Below, in pieces: positions 45,201 through 53,985 of a stretch of DNA of 64,000 bases. Source of the stretch: Chitinophagaceae bacterium. Its GTDB lineage: Bacteria; Bacteroidota; Bacteroidia; Chitinophagales; Chitinophagaceae. The stretch is from contig JAHEZD010000007.1 of NCBI GenBank assembly GCA_023251255.1, forward strand, positions 1 to 64,000, written 5' to 3'. The notes below the pieces were generated by a model. It was not told where the DNA came from, made no database searches, and saw only the letters and a program-made list of their open reading frames with translations. Each line of letters begins with the position of its first letter. Positions within the stretch are counted from its first letter, which is position 1. The position numbers and the translations under genes are program-made.

Positions 45201-47168
45201 TTATTTGGCTTCGTTTTCTCCGCCTTCCAATTTGGCACGGATATCAGCCAACGCTCCCAAGTCACCCAAAGTGGATTTCTCAACTTTAGACTGTACAGCC
45301 TTCACTGCTTTCTTGGTAACTTCAGCATCAGCCCTAGCTTCCTTCTTCCCAGCTTCTATTTCTTCAGCTTTTGCTTGCTCCCATATACGGGTGTGGCTAA
45401 GAACGATGCGTTTTTCATTGCGATCAAATTCAATCACAACAAACTGTGCCGTTTCTTCTGCTTGGATTTGTTTACCATCTTCTTTGAAAGTGTGACGGTT
45501 AGGAACAAACCCTTCTAAGCCATAAGGTAATTGTACCAAAGCACCCTTGTCGTCCTTACGTGTAACAGTTCCTTCTTGGATTGATCCAATAGCAAATGTT
45601 TCTTCCAAGGAATTCCAAGGATCTTCTTCCAATTGTTTATGGCCCAATTGCAATTTGCGGTTGTCCTTATCGATGCTCAAGATGATGATATCGATTTGCT
45701 CACCAACCTTTACATAATCAGAAGGATGGTTGAAACGTTTCAACCAGCTCAAATCGCTGATGTGGATCATACCACCAATACCCGGCTCAAGCTCAACAAA
45801 TACACCATAAGGGGTAATGTTCTTCACCAATCCTTTGTGCTTGCTTCCTTCTGGGAACTTGTTTTCGATAGTGCTCCAAGGATCATTGGTCATTTGCTTG
45901 ATGGACAAGCTCATTTTGCGGCTGTCCTTATCAAGGGTAACCACCTTTGCTTCATGCTCATCACCTAATTTGAAGAACTCCTTAGCATTGATTGGGGTGT
46001 TTGCCCAAGTGATTTCACTTACGTGAACCAGACCTTCAACACCTGGTTGAATTTCAAGGAATGCACCGTAATCTTCAATATTCACTACTTTACCCTTTAC
46101 AACTGTACCTTCAGCAAGACCTTCAGGCAACACGTCCCAAGGATGCGGGGTCAATTGTTTCAGGCCAAGGCTGATACGTTTCTTGTCGTCGTCGAAATCC
46201 AATACCACCACATTGATCTTCTGGTCCATCTTCACAACCTCTGAAGGATGTGAAATCCTGCCCCAAGAAATATCCGTGATGTACAACAAGCCATCCAAGC
46301 CTCCAAGGTCCATGAAAGCACCGAAATCTGTGATGTTCTTCACCGTTCCTTCCAATACTTGTCCTTTCTCCAGTTTGCTCATGATTTCGGCACGTTGTGC
46401 TTCTATATCGCTTTCAATAAGCGCTTTGTGCGATACAACTGCATTCTTGATGGTTTCATTGATCTTAACAACCTTGAATTCCATTGTTTTGCCTACAAAT
46501 TGATCGTAATCAGTTACAGGTTTAACGTCAATTTGAGATCCTGGCAAGAAGGTTTCCATGCCAAATACATCCACAATCAAACCACCCTTGGTCTTGCTTG
46601 TAACTGTACCGGTAACCACTTCACCAGTTTTATGCACTTCCATGATACGCTCCCATGCACGGAAAATCCTTGCACTCTTGCGGCTCAGGTGCAGGTTGCC
46701 CTGCCTGTCTTCTTTCTCCACAACCATTACCTCAACAACATCACCAACTTTCAAGCCTTGCAGGTCACGGAATTCGTTCAATGAAATCAGACCGTCACTT
46801 TTAAAGCCGATGTTGATAACAGCATCAGTCTTGGTAAGGCCAACGATGTCACCATTCAAAATTTCGCCATCAGCAATCTTTACGAATGTGTTTTCGTACA
46901 CATGGTCGTACTTTTCTGTTTCTTCCTTGCTGTAGTGGGCCACATTGCGTTTGTCAACACTCCAGTCAAAATCGTCATGGGCAGTAGCCACAACTTCTTC
47001 CACTACAGGTTTTGCAGCAGCAATTTCGGCAGCACCTTCAACACCTGCTTCAGGGGCTGTGGCGGTTGCCTCAACAGGATTGTTTGTTTCCGCAGCAGCT
47101 TCTGTTGCTTCACCAGCACCAGTTGCTTCCTGTGCATCTGCGTTTAATTGTTTAAGAAATAGATTCAT
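45201..47168 (-). CDS. rpsA: 30S ribosomal protein S1
   Basis: A 655-aa RNA-binding protein that helps mRNA bind the small ribosomal subunit. Six S1 domains are visible in order, with cores such as GDIVGLTKTDAVINIGFK, GTVTSKTKGGLIVDV, GTVKNITDFGAFMDL, GKVVNIEDYGAFLEI, GLVKNITPYGVFVEL and GTVTRKDDKGALVQL. The N-terminal 75 residues or so are a low-complexity Ala/Glu/Thr-rich extension. The C-terminal tail is charged and Ala/Glu/Lys-rich. A promoter-like TAGTTTTG lies 31 nt upstream and a terminator follows. Confidence 0.97.
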   Translation of the reverse strand: MNLFLKQLNADAQEATGAGEATEAAAETNNPVEATATAPEAGVEGAAEIAAAKPVVEEVVATAHDDFDWSVDKRNVAHYSKEETEKYDHVYENTFVKIADGEILNGDIVGLTKTDAVINIGFKSDGLISLNEFRDLQGLKVGDVVEVMVVEKEDRQGNLHLSRKSARIFRAWERIMEVHKTGEVVTGTVTSKTKGGLIVDVFGMETFLPGSQIDVKPVTDYDQFVGKTMEFKVVKINETIKNAVVSHKALIESDIEAQRAEIMSKLEKGQVLEGTVKNITDFGAFMDLGGLDGLLYITDISWGRISHPSEVVKMDQKINVVVLDFDDDKKRISLGLKQLTPHPWDVLPEGLAEGTVVKGKVVNIEDYGAFLEIQPGVEGLVHVSEITWANTPINAKEFFKLGDEHEAKVVTLDKDSRKMSLSIKQMTNDPWSTIENKFPEGSKHKGLVKNITPYGVFVELEPGIGGMIHISDLSWLKRFNHPSDYVKVGEQIDIIILSIDKDNRKLQLGHKQLEEDPWNSLEETFAIGSIQEGTVTRKDDKGALVQLPYGLEGFVPNRHTFKEDGKQIQAEETAQFVVIEFDRNEKRIVLSHTRIWEQAKAEEIEAGKKEARADAEVTKKAVKAVQSKVEKSTLGDLGALADIRAKLEGGENEAK

Positions 47169-47199
47169 AATAAAACCCGATGTTTTTAGTTCGGGGCGG

Positions 47200-47207
47200 C
47201 AAAACTA
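47200..47207 (-). promoter_or_regulatory. Predicted -7 promoter element for rpsA
   Basis: On the minus strand this reads TAGTTTTG, followed by CCGCC, a TAnnTTTG match 31 nt before the start codon. A T-run lies upstream, but no -33 TTTG was seen at ideal spacing. Confidence 0.6.
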
Positions 47208-47361
47208 AGGCTTTACTGCCAAAAAAAGGTTGTTTATGGAGAGTTTTTTTCTTTGGTGACCAGCAATGGAACATAGATGGGGCCTAGGTTGCAAGTTATT
47301 TCTACTGGAACGGGACCCTATTTCCACATCCACCAAAACAATTCATCGAAGCCTGTTCGTT

Positions 47362-49416
47362 TCACCAACCGATTTTCATTCCTGCAAAAACATTCCTGGC
47401 AGGAGCTGGATTGTAATATCTTTTGCCCAAAGCATTGATATCATTGCCCAAACTGTACAACTGGCCCAGCACATTGTCCATGCCAGCAAAAAACCGGAAC
47501 CTGGCCCCATGACGGGTAAACTGGTAGCCCAGTTTCACTTGCATCAACCGGTAATCGGCTGCATAAGCATCATTCGCATCTGTCAGTGGAATGGATGAAG
47601 TGTAGTTGAAAATAATATTGGTGTACAAATGGTTCCTGATAACAGCTTCCGCAGTTGACACATTGACCTGTTTAGGTACCCCGGTCAGCGCATTGCCGGA
47701 ATACTCGGCAGAACCAGCTATATACACATCGAATTGATAGGGCTGGAAACTGTAACTGTTGCCCAATACAACGGAGGAAACAAACCCGCTCCTATCATCA
47801 ACCAATTTATACTGAACAGTTGCTTCGATCCCTTTTTGAACAGTGCTTCCGGCATTGACGAAATATTCCGTTCCCCCCGCATTGTTTCTTCGAACAATGG
47901 CATCCTGCAACTTGAAATAGTAAAAAGCAATATCAAATAGGAACCTATGGTTGAAAAGGTCCCCCTTTAACCCTATTTCCGAATTCCAACCGCATTCAGG
48001 TTGCAAATGGCTATAGAAGTTCCCGTCGGAGGGATGTATTTCCGCCAGTGAAGGAGGCGAAAATCCTTTAGCAACAAGCCCGTACAAAGAAATATTGTTG
48101 TGCAGCTTATACAGTAAAGCAATCCTTGGTGCCGCAACAACTGTAGTGGATGAATGCAGAAAGGAAATATTTGGCAACCTCCTGTAACGGTACAACTGTT
48201 CGTTCAAACTTGCCCCAGCATTGATGCTGAACCTTCCAAAACCCAATTGCACTTGCGTAAAGGCAAACCATTGATTGGCATAAATATCATCCTTGAACTG
48301 GACCGTATCCGGCACACCGTTACTATTGCCATAATCATCAATGCTGGAATGGTTCGTTAGCCATTCCGCACCTGTTACCCATTGAAAATCCAACTGGTTA
48401 AACTGATGGTGGTAAACAAGCTTTGTCCGCAATCCCAAATTCGACTCAGTCCTCTTTTCATAATTGGTGATAAAGGGATTTTTGAGATTGGTAATATTGG
48501 CAGTAACGGAAGTCTCAACAGCAAATGATTGACTGATACTGTAATGATAGTTGATACCCGCAAACAGGGTCCTGTTATAAATAGCTGCCTGCTGTTGAAT
48601 GGCACTTGGCAAAGTGGATGTTGACTGTCTTGACAATCTTGGATTGTCAAGCATCTGCGCTTCCGTAATGCCACCGGGAGTCTGGTAGTACAGGTCAGTA
48701 TAAAAAGCCAGGAAATTCAATTGGTTCCTTTTCCATCGAAGGTTTCCGTTCCATTGCAGCACATTTTTCCGCAATGCAGACTGTTCCCTGTAACCATCAC
48801 ATTGTACGTGGCCCTGCTGCAATTGCATACTGAAATTTTCCTGTTGGTGTTCCCATGAAATGTTCCCTGCCAATAAATTATAGGATCCCCCATTTACGCT
48901 AAGGTTATAGGAGTTCTTTGTGGAGATTGCATAGGGTAGTTCACTTTTAAGTAGCACCGCCCCGGCAGTATTGGCTCCGTACACACTTGCCACAGGGCCT
49001 TTCAATATTTCTGCACCAGTGATATGCTGTGGCTCCACCAGGTTCAAATAAGTGTTGCCACCGCCATCGCTCAATGGAAGGTCGTTCCAGTAAACCTTGA
49101 TGTTCCTTACCCCAAAAGGAGAACGCAGCAAGCTTCCCCTTATGCTCAGCCGGTAACTGCCGGGGCTCCTTTCTTCCATGCGTATGCCAGCAACTGTATT
49201 AATAGCTGGAACCAATGAATTGGGGGAGAATTGTTGCAAGGCCTTTTCATTGAGCAGACTAATGGCTGCCGCAGCATCCTTCCATTTGGCATTGCTGTAA
49301 AATGCCTTCACGGTCACGTCCTGCAAACTATCTGCAGGAAGAGCAATCAAATCTTTCTGTGCATATAATTGCCAGGCACCGAAAAAAAAGATAATGGTTA
49401 TGTAAAGTTTCTTCAC
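47362..49416 (-). CDS. TonB-dependent outer-membrane receptor
   Basis: A 684-aa outer-membrane channel for energised uptake of a substrate such as a metal chelate or vitamin. A signal peptide covers about 1-19 (ending LYAQK). A TonB-box-like DVTVKAF near 33-39 is followed by the plug domain (VAGIRMEERSPGSYRLSIRGS, ILKGPVASVYGANTAGAVLL). A long region of alternating beta strands follows and ends GMKIGW. The N-terminal carboxypeptidase-like domain of SusC proteins is absent and no SusD partner is nearby, so it is closer to siderophore/cobalamin-type receptors. The substrate is unknown. An SRPBCC protein gene lies 59 bp upstream on the same strand. Confidence 0.92.
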   Translation of the reverse strand: MKKLYITIIFFFGAWQLYAQKDLIALPADSLQDVTVKAFYSNAKWKDAAAAISLLNEKALQQFSPNSLVPAINTVAGIRMEERSPGSYRLSIRGSLLRSPFGVRNIKVYWNDLPLSDGGGNTYLNLVEPQHITGAEILKGPVASVYGANTAGAVLLKSELPYAISTKNSYNLSVNGGSYNLLAGNISWEHQQENFSMQLQQGHVQCDGYREQSALRKNVLQWNGNLRWKRNQLNFLAFYTDLYYQTPGGITEAQMLDNPRLSRQSTSTLPSAIQQQAAIYNRTLFAGINYHYSISQSFAVETSVTANITNLKNPFITNYEKRTESNLGLRTKLVYHHQFNQLDFQWVTGAEWLTNHSSIDDYGNSNGVPDTVQFKDDIYANQWFAFTQVQLGFGRFSINAGASLNEQLYRYRRLPNISFLHSSTTVVAAPRIALLYKLHNNISLYGLVAKGFSPPSLAEIHPSDGNFYSHLQPECGWNSEIGLKGDLFNHRFLFDIAFYYFKLQDAIVRRNNAGGTEYFVNAGSTVQKGIEATVQYKLVDDRSGFVSSVVLGNSYSFQPYQFDVYIAGSAEYSGNALTGVPKQVNVSTAEAVIRNHLYTNIIFNYTSSIPLTDANDAYAADYRLMQVKLGYQFTRHGARFRFFAGMDNVLGQLYSLGNDINALGKRYYNPAPARNVFAGMKIGW

Positions 49417-49475
49417 GGTAGTAAATTACATCGGCCCCAACAATATCCAGTCCAGCAATGTTCAGGGAAACTTGC

Positions 49476-49967
49476 TCAATTCCTTTCGGCCACCTTCCTC
49501 AAGTTGGAAAGGTTCCTTTCCAACTGCTCACCCATGATCTTGTCGTTCAACATGGAACTGAGCCTGTCCCAAGGGTACCAGCTTAATTTCTCTACAAATT
49601 GCCAATGCACCACGGCCTTTGGCGAAGCAGTGTCCTGATAGATTTTGATGGTACTTTGCTGCACAGTCCCCCTCCTGCCTGTCCAAATTGATTCAACAGT
49701 ATAATCCTTCACCGAAGTAATGGATAGTTTGGTGCCGGCCAGATCTGCTTCTGTAGATGAGGAGATAATGACCCCATTATTCTTCATGCCTTCTACCCAT
49801 AGTTTCCACTGATTGACATCTTTTATCAAAGCAAAAATGGAATCTTTCGGTGCCACAATATCTGTAGCCCTTGATACCACAACAGTTGAGGGGAACAATA
49901 AACCAACACATGTTATCACTACAAAAAGGATGGCTATACTAAATAAAGCAAGTTTGATGAACCGCAT
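49476..49967 (-). CDS. SRPBCC-family protein with N-terminal membrane anchor
   Basis: A 163-aa protein. Residues about 6-28 form one hydrophobic segment (FSIAILFVVITCVGLLF), probably a membrane anchor or uncleaved signal. The rest has the START/polyketide-cyclase-like helix-grip pattern: VSRATDIVAPKDSIFALIKDVNQWKLW, then beta strands, then a long C-terminal helix (NDKIMGEQLERNLSNLRKVAE). This fold binds hydrophobic ligands. The function is unknown. It lies between the ABC-2 permease and the TonB receptor on the same strand, with 91-bp and 59-bp gaps, so co-transcription is possible but unproven. Confidence 0.78.
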   Translation of the reverse strand: MRFIKLALFSIAILFVVITCVGLLFPSTVVVSRATDIVAPKDSIFALIKDVNQWKLWVEGMKNNGVIISSSTEADLAGTKLSITSVKDYTVESIWTGRRGTVQQSTIKIYQDTASPKAVVHWQFVEKLSWYPWDRLSSMLNDKIMGEQLERNLSNLRKVAERN

Positions 49968-50058
49968 GGAATTTGAATTGGAATGGACTGAAGAATATGA
50001 TGCTGTTAAAGCGCCCGCAATACAGCGTTGAAATCCACTGATACTTAATCAGTAAAAG

Positions 50059-51168
50059 CTATTCCCACCTGAAAATTTTATATACAATTACATATATGCC
50101 TACTCCCCACAAACTGATAACACCAATATTCTGCCAGCAATTAATAATGCTTACACCCTCAAAGGAAATTTTACGCATGGCTATATTGAAGTGGGTCAAT
50201 GGCAGGAACTTGCATAAGGTCTGCATCCAGGTCGGAAAAACGGTAATCGAAAAGAATGTACCTGACAGCAGCATTTGCGGCAACGCAAACACATTGATAA
50301 GTAACGGTATGGTGGCATCTGATTTTACGATGCTTGAGAAAATAAGTCCCACACCCATGAGAACAAAAAGCATTAAGATACTTAGCCCAACCATTTCCAT
50401 AAAGGTAACAGTACCATGGGCCAATGTAAACCCAAGCAGCAAATTCCCCACTGCAATCAATACAATTACATTGAGCAACTGGAAGACCAACCTGCTGAAA
50501 CCAACACCCAGTAATATGTTTAACCTGTTTACGGGCGATGCATAAAACCTTTTCAGTACCAATTGCTCGCGCAGGTTATAGAAGGTGAAAGCAATACCAA
50601 ACAAAGTGGAAAATAAAATGGAGAAACCAATCTGCCCCGGTAATACAAAATCAATTTGCTTGTATTCCCTTACAGTGTACACATTTTTTTCAATGCTTAC
50701 CAAGTTCACGGAATGGGGATTCATGAATTTTTCCAACCTTGCCGAAGCATTTTCCAATATGGGGATCAATTGCATCAGTTCAGGTGTGCTTGCAGAGGTG
50801 GAGGTGAGCTTGATGGTAAAATGGGGTTGATGGGTTGTGTCATTGATAGACTGGCTCAAAAACATTACAGCATCCAATCTGCCCTTTTCCAAGTCGGCCC
50901 TTTGTAGGGCCGTATCCGCATAGGACGTTATATTAATGAGTGGTAGTTTCTTAAGCTGTGCATAGAGTGCATTCGAAGTATCCGATCCATGTGCCAAGGC
51001 CACTTTATATTTTGAGCCGCCGCCCCCACCAAATGAACCAAAGATCCAAACAAACACCAAGGGGAAAACCAAACTGAAAAAAATAGAGCCCGGGTTTTTT
51101 ACAATAGCCAGTAATGTTGCTTTGGATATGGCCATCAAGGCGGTGAACTGGCTGTATTTTCTTTGCAT
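50059..51168 (-). CDS. ABC-2 type transporter permease
   Basis: A 369-aa membrane subunit of an ABC exporter. After a cytosolic N terminus and first helix (GSIFFSLVFPLVFVWIFGSF) comes a periplasmic domain of about 130 residues. Five hydrophobic helices near 180-365 follow, including FVLPGQIGFSILFSTLFGIAF, the NLREQLVLKRFYASPVN loop typical of ABC-2 permeases, and LPLTHFNIAMRK. This is the YhhJ/DrrB-like topology used for drug or polysaccharide export. No ATP-binding subunit gene lies in the window next to it. A promoter-like element is 17 nt upstream. Confidence 0.88.
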   Translation of the reverse strand: MQRKYSQFTALMAISKATLLAIVKNPGSIFFSLVFPLVFVWIFGSFGGGGGSKYKVALAHGSDTSNALYAQLKKLPLINITSYADTALQRADLEKGRLDAVMFLSQSINDTTHQPHFTIKLTSTSASTPELMQLIPILENASARLEKFMNPHSVNLVSIEKNVYTVREYKQIDFVLPGQIGFSILFSTLFGIAFTFYNLREQLVLKRFYASPVNRLNILLGVGFSRLVFQLLNVIVLIAVGNLLLGFTLAHGTVTFMEMVGLSILMLFVLMGVGLIFSSIVKSDATIPLLINVFALPQMLLSGTFFSITVFPTWMQTLCKFLPLTHFNIAMRKISFEGVSIINCWQNIGVISLWGVGIYVIVYKIFRWE

Positions 51169-51184
51169 AGCGTGTATTCTGGAA

Positions 51185-51192
51185 CAAATCTA
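51185..51192 (-). promoter_or_regulatory. Predicted -7 promoter element for the ABC-2 permease
   Basis: On the minus strand this reads TAGATTTG, a perfect TAnnTTTG, 17 nt before the start codon. Confidence 0.5.
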
Positions 51193-51276
51193 TTTCATTA
51201 TTCTTTTTTACTGATAAGAAAATTTAGCCCACTCTTCAAATCATATATTTTTACCGCTGACAATCTTTTATAAAAA

Positions 51277-51777
51277 ATGACCCTGCACACTGCGTATTTA
51301 TTGATTGGCGGCAACTTGGGAAATAGGTTCTCTCATTTACAGAAAGCAATAGGATTAATAGAAAAGGACTGTGGTACCATCACGGACAAATCTTCCATTT
51401 ATGAAACGGCAGCTTGGGGACTGGAAGACCAACCGGATTTTTTGAACCAGGTGCTGGTACTGCAAACGGCACTTGACCCGGAAACCTTGATGAAGCAACT
51501 ATTGCTGATTGAAGAAAAAATGGGCAGGACAAGAACCGTTAAATTGGGGCCAAGGACCATTGACCTGGACATCCTCCTAATTGACAATATCGTCAAAACA
51601 ACTGACCTGCTTACATTGCCACATCCTGCGTTGCCCAAAAGGAGGTTTGCATTACTGCCCCTGCAGGAAGTAGCCCCTGAACTGGTACACCCTGTTGAAA
51701 AAAAGACCATTTCCCAACTGCTAAAGGATTGTACAGACCATTTGGATGTGCAAAAAATTACTGCGCCTGCTGAATGA
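51277..51777 (+). CDS. folK: 2-amino-4-hydroxy-6-hydroxymethyldihydropteridine pyrophosphokinase
   Basis: A 166-aa cytosolic enzyme of folate synthesis that transfers pyrophosphate from ATP to the pterin precursor. HPPK signatures are clear: YLLIGGNLGNRFSHL near 8-22, YETAAWGLEDQPDFLNQV near 43-60, and the ATP/Mg-binding GRTRTVKLGPRTIDLDILLID near 89-109 with the two catalytic Asp. LPHPALPKRRFALLPLQEVAPEL follows. It lies 25 bp before the deoxynucleoside kinase gene on the same strand, a pairing often seen in this phylum. Confidence 0.95.
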   Translation: MTLHTAYLLIGGNLGNRFSHLQKAIGLIEKDCGTITDKSSIYETAAWGLEDQPDFLNQVLVLQTALDPETLMKQLLLIEEKMGRTRTVKLGPRTIDLDILLIDNIVKTTDLLTLPHPALPKRRFALLPLQEVAPELVHPVEKKTISQLLKDCTDHLDVQKITAPAE

Positions 51778-51784
51778 TGGCAGC

Positions 51785-51792
51785 TAATTTTG
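51785..51792 (+). promoter_or_regulatory. Possible -7 promoter element for the deoxynucleoside kinase
   Basis: TAATTTTG, followed by GCGGC, matches TAnnTTTG, 11 nt before the ATG at 51803. If used, it gives an almost leaderless transcript. The gene may also be read from the folK promoter. Confidence 0.4.
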
Positions 51793-51802
51793 GCGGCATC
51801 GT

Positions 51803-52435
51803 ATGAACCATCAATTTATAACAGTAGAAGGAAATATCGGAGCAGGGAAAACAACGCTGACCAATTTACTGGCCAAGCATTTCAATGCAAGGATAATCCT
51901 TGAGGAGTTTGCAGACAATCCTTTCCTATCCAAGTTTTATGAAAGCCCCCAGCAATATGCTTTTCCTGTGGAACTTTTCTTCATGGCCGAAAGGTATAAG
52001 CAATTGAAGGAGATGGTACATACAAAAGATATGTTCCAAACAATCACTGTTTCCGATTACCTGTTTACCAAATGCCTGCTCTTTGCAAAAGTTACCTTGC
52101 CGGATGAGGAATTCAGGCTCTACCAAAAGCTGTTCGATATCATACACCAGCAATTAGTGTTCCCCGATATATTGATTTACCTACACGCCCCCGTTCAGAA
52201 ACTGCAGGCAAACATTAAAAAACGCCAACGGGAATATGAACAGAACATCCCTGATGAATACCTGTTCAACCTTCAGGAAACTTACACCAGCTACATCAAG
52301 CAGCACAATATCAAGACCATTTTTATTGATGCCAGCAACGCCGACTTCATCAACAATGAAAAACATTTGCAAGTAGTGCTGGATGCGCTGGACAAAGATC
52401 TAAGTGAGGGCCAACATTACTTCACACTTCCATAA
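51803..52435 (+). CDS. Deoxynucleoside kinase
   Basis: A 210-aa cytosolic kinase that phosphorylates deoxynucleosides in nucleotide salvage. The P-loop EGNIGAGKTTL lies at residues 8-18. LEEFADNPFLSKFYESP near 34-50 carries the catalytic Glu region, SDYLFTKCLLFAK near 78 replaces the DRS-type motif, and the LID-like Arg segment KKRQREYEQ lies near 138-146. This matches the deoxyadenosine/deoxyguanosine kinase (Dck/Dgk) group. Substrate preference cannot be read from sequence. It is co-oriented with folK and convergent with the MBOAT gene. Confidence 0.93.
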   Translation: MNHQFITVEGNIGAGKTTLTNLLAKHFNARIILEEFADNPFLSKFYESPQQYAFPVELFFMAERYKQLKEMVHTKDMFQTITVSDYLFTKCLLFAKVTLPDEEFRLYQKLFDIIHQQLVFPDILIYLHAPVQKLQANIKKRQREYEQNIPDEYLFNLQETYTSYIKQHNIKTIFIDASNADFINNEKHLQVVLDALDKDLSEGQHYFTLP

Positions 52436-52485
52436 GGTCCAGCAAATTAATGTGCATATATGGCTGTGTGCAATGATGGCTACCT

Positions 52486-53973
52486 TTAGAATTGCAGGTA
52501 AATGGGCAGTACTGCCTCACTGGATTTATAGAACCCATAGGCCAATAGGAACACAAAGAAGATTACCGCAAACCCGGCTAGGTTAAGGCGCTGCAGTTTG
52601 AAGGAAATCCTGTCGGACCAATTTTCCGGCACAGCGTGCAGCACAAAGCCAAGTGCCATCATCCAGATTACAGAGTGGTAATTGCTCCAGAATTTGCCCC
52701 ACGCATCCATATTGAAATGATGGACAATCTGGTTGATCATTTCAACAGATTGGGCAAATGTTTTGGTATGGAAAAATATCCAGCAGAAACAAACAAAGTG
52801 GAAAGTGATCAACAACGTAATCGTGTTATAGAAACTGTATTTGTTCCATTTGGATGCAATGGATTTTGTTTTCTCGTTCCATAATTTATGGATGGCCAGT
52901 GCGGTACCATGCAGCCCTCCCCAAACAATATAATTGTAACTGGCCCCATGCCAGAAACCACCTATCAACATGGTGATGAAAAGGTGCAGGTAGGTCCTGA
53001 ACTTGCCCTTCCTATTGCCGCCTAGTGGTATGTACAAATAATCCCTTAACCAACTTGACAATGAAATATGCCAACGCCGCCAGAACTCCGTAATATCCTT
53101 GCTCTGGTAAGGTGATAAAAAGTTAGGGGGAATCTTATAGCCCAGCCAACGTGCTATACCTATGGCAATATTGGTGTAGCCACTGAAATCGCAATAGATA
53201 ACAATGGCATAGCCATATACGGCAAATAAGCATTCAAGGCCAGTGTGCTTGGCCGGGGCATCAAAAATGTAGTTGACGTAATTAAGGGTAATATAATCGG
53301 AAATGATCAGCTTCTTGAAAAGGCCTGTTAATACCAGCCAGAAGCCAACAGAAAAATCTTCCTGGTTAATGGAATAGGGCCTGCTTATTTGCGGTACAAA
53401 ATCCTTTGCCCTAACAATGGGGCCCATCACCAATTTAGGGAAGAAGGAAAGGAACAATAGGTACTCGTTGAATTTCTTTACTGGCACAAACTCACCCCTA
53501 TATACATCCACCGTATAGCTGATGTTCTCAAACGTGTAAAAGGAAATACCAATGGGCAAAATGATATTGAGGAAACCAACATAGGTATTGAAACCGCTAT
53601 TGAGTATATCAATGAAGAAATTGGTGTACTTGAAATAGAACAGCAAGCTAAGATTGAATACAATACTAATGGTCAGCAACAGTTTCTTCCTTGCCTTATT
53701 ATGTTGCCTGTAGATTGCATTGGACAATATAAAATCTGCAATGGCCGAAATAATCACCAGTACCACAAAAAAGCCGCTGGCCTTATAAAAGAAGTAAAGG
53801 GAGAAAAAACAGAAAATATTGGTCCTTACCCTGACATTGTTCCTAAAAGCAAAGTACAGTAGTATAAAAACAAAAAACAGGTACACAAAGAAACCATTGT
53901 TGAAAAGCAGGGGATCCTTCTTGTCATATAGGAACTGGTGCAGGAATGCTTGTATGTCAAATGTTGGGAACAT
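52486..53973 (-). CDS. MBOAT-family O-acyltransferase
   Basis: A 495-aa polytopic membrane protein with about ten helices, of the AlgI/DltB/PatA type. Such proteins pass acetyl groups across the membrane for O-acetylation of exported glycans. Signatures are FWRRWHISLSSWLRDYLYIPLGG near 285-307 and the catalytic His region GGFWHGASYNYIVWGGLHG near 330-348. It is the last gene of a three-gene operon with an SGNH hydrolase (12 bp upstream) and a glucosaminidase-like protein. This arrangement suggests O-acetylation of peptidoglycan or a surface polysaccharide; the acceptor glycan is inference. Confidence 0.93.
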   Translation of the reverse strand: MFPTFDIQAFLHQFLYDKKDPLLFNNGFFVYLFFVFILLYFAFRNNVRVRTNIFCFFSLYFFYKASGFFVVLVIISAIADFILSNAIYRQHNKARKKLLLTISIVFNLSLLFYFKYTNFFIDILNSGFNTYVGFLNIILPIGISFYTFENISYTVDVYRGEFVPVKKFNEYLLFLSFFPKLVMGPIVRAKDFVPQISRPYSINQEDFSVGFWLVLTGLFKKLIISDYITLNYVNYIFDAPAKHTGLECLFAVYGYAIVIYCDFSGYTNIAIGIARWLGYKIPPNFLSPYQSKDITEFWRRWHISLSSWLRDYLYIPLGGNRKGKFRTYLHLFITMLIGGFWHGASYNYIVWGGLHGTALAIHKLWNEKTKSIASKWNKYSFYNTITLLITFHFVCFCWIFFHTKTFAQSVEMINQIVHHFNMDAWGKFWSNYHSVIWMMALGFVLHAVPENWSDRISFKLQRLNLAGFAVIFFVFLLAYGFYKSSEAVLPIYLQF

Positions 53974-53985
53974 GGGGTCAGTCAG

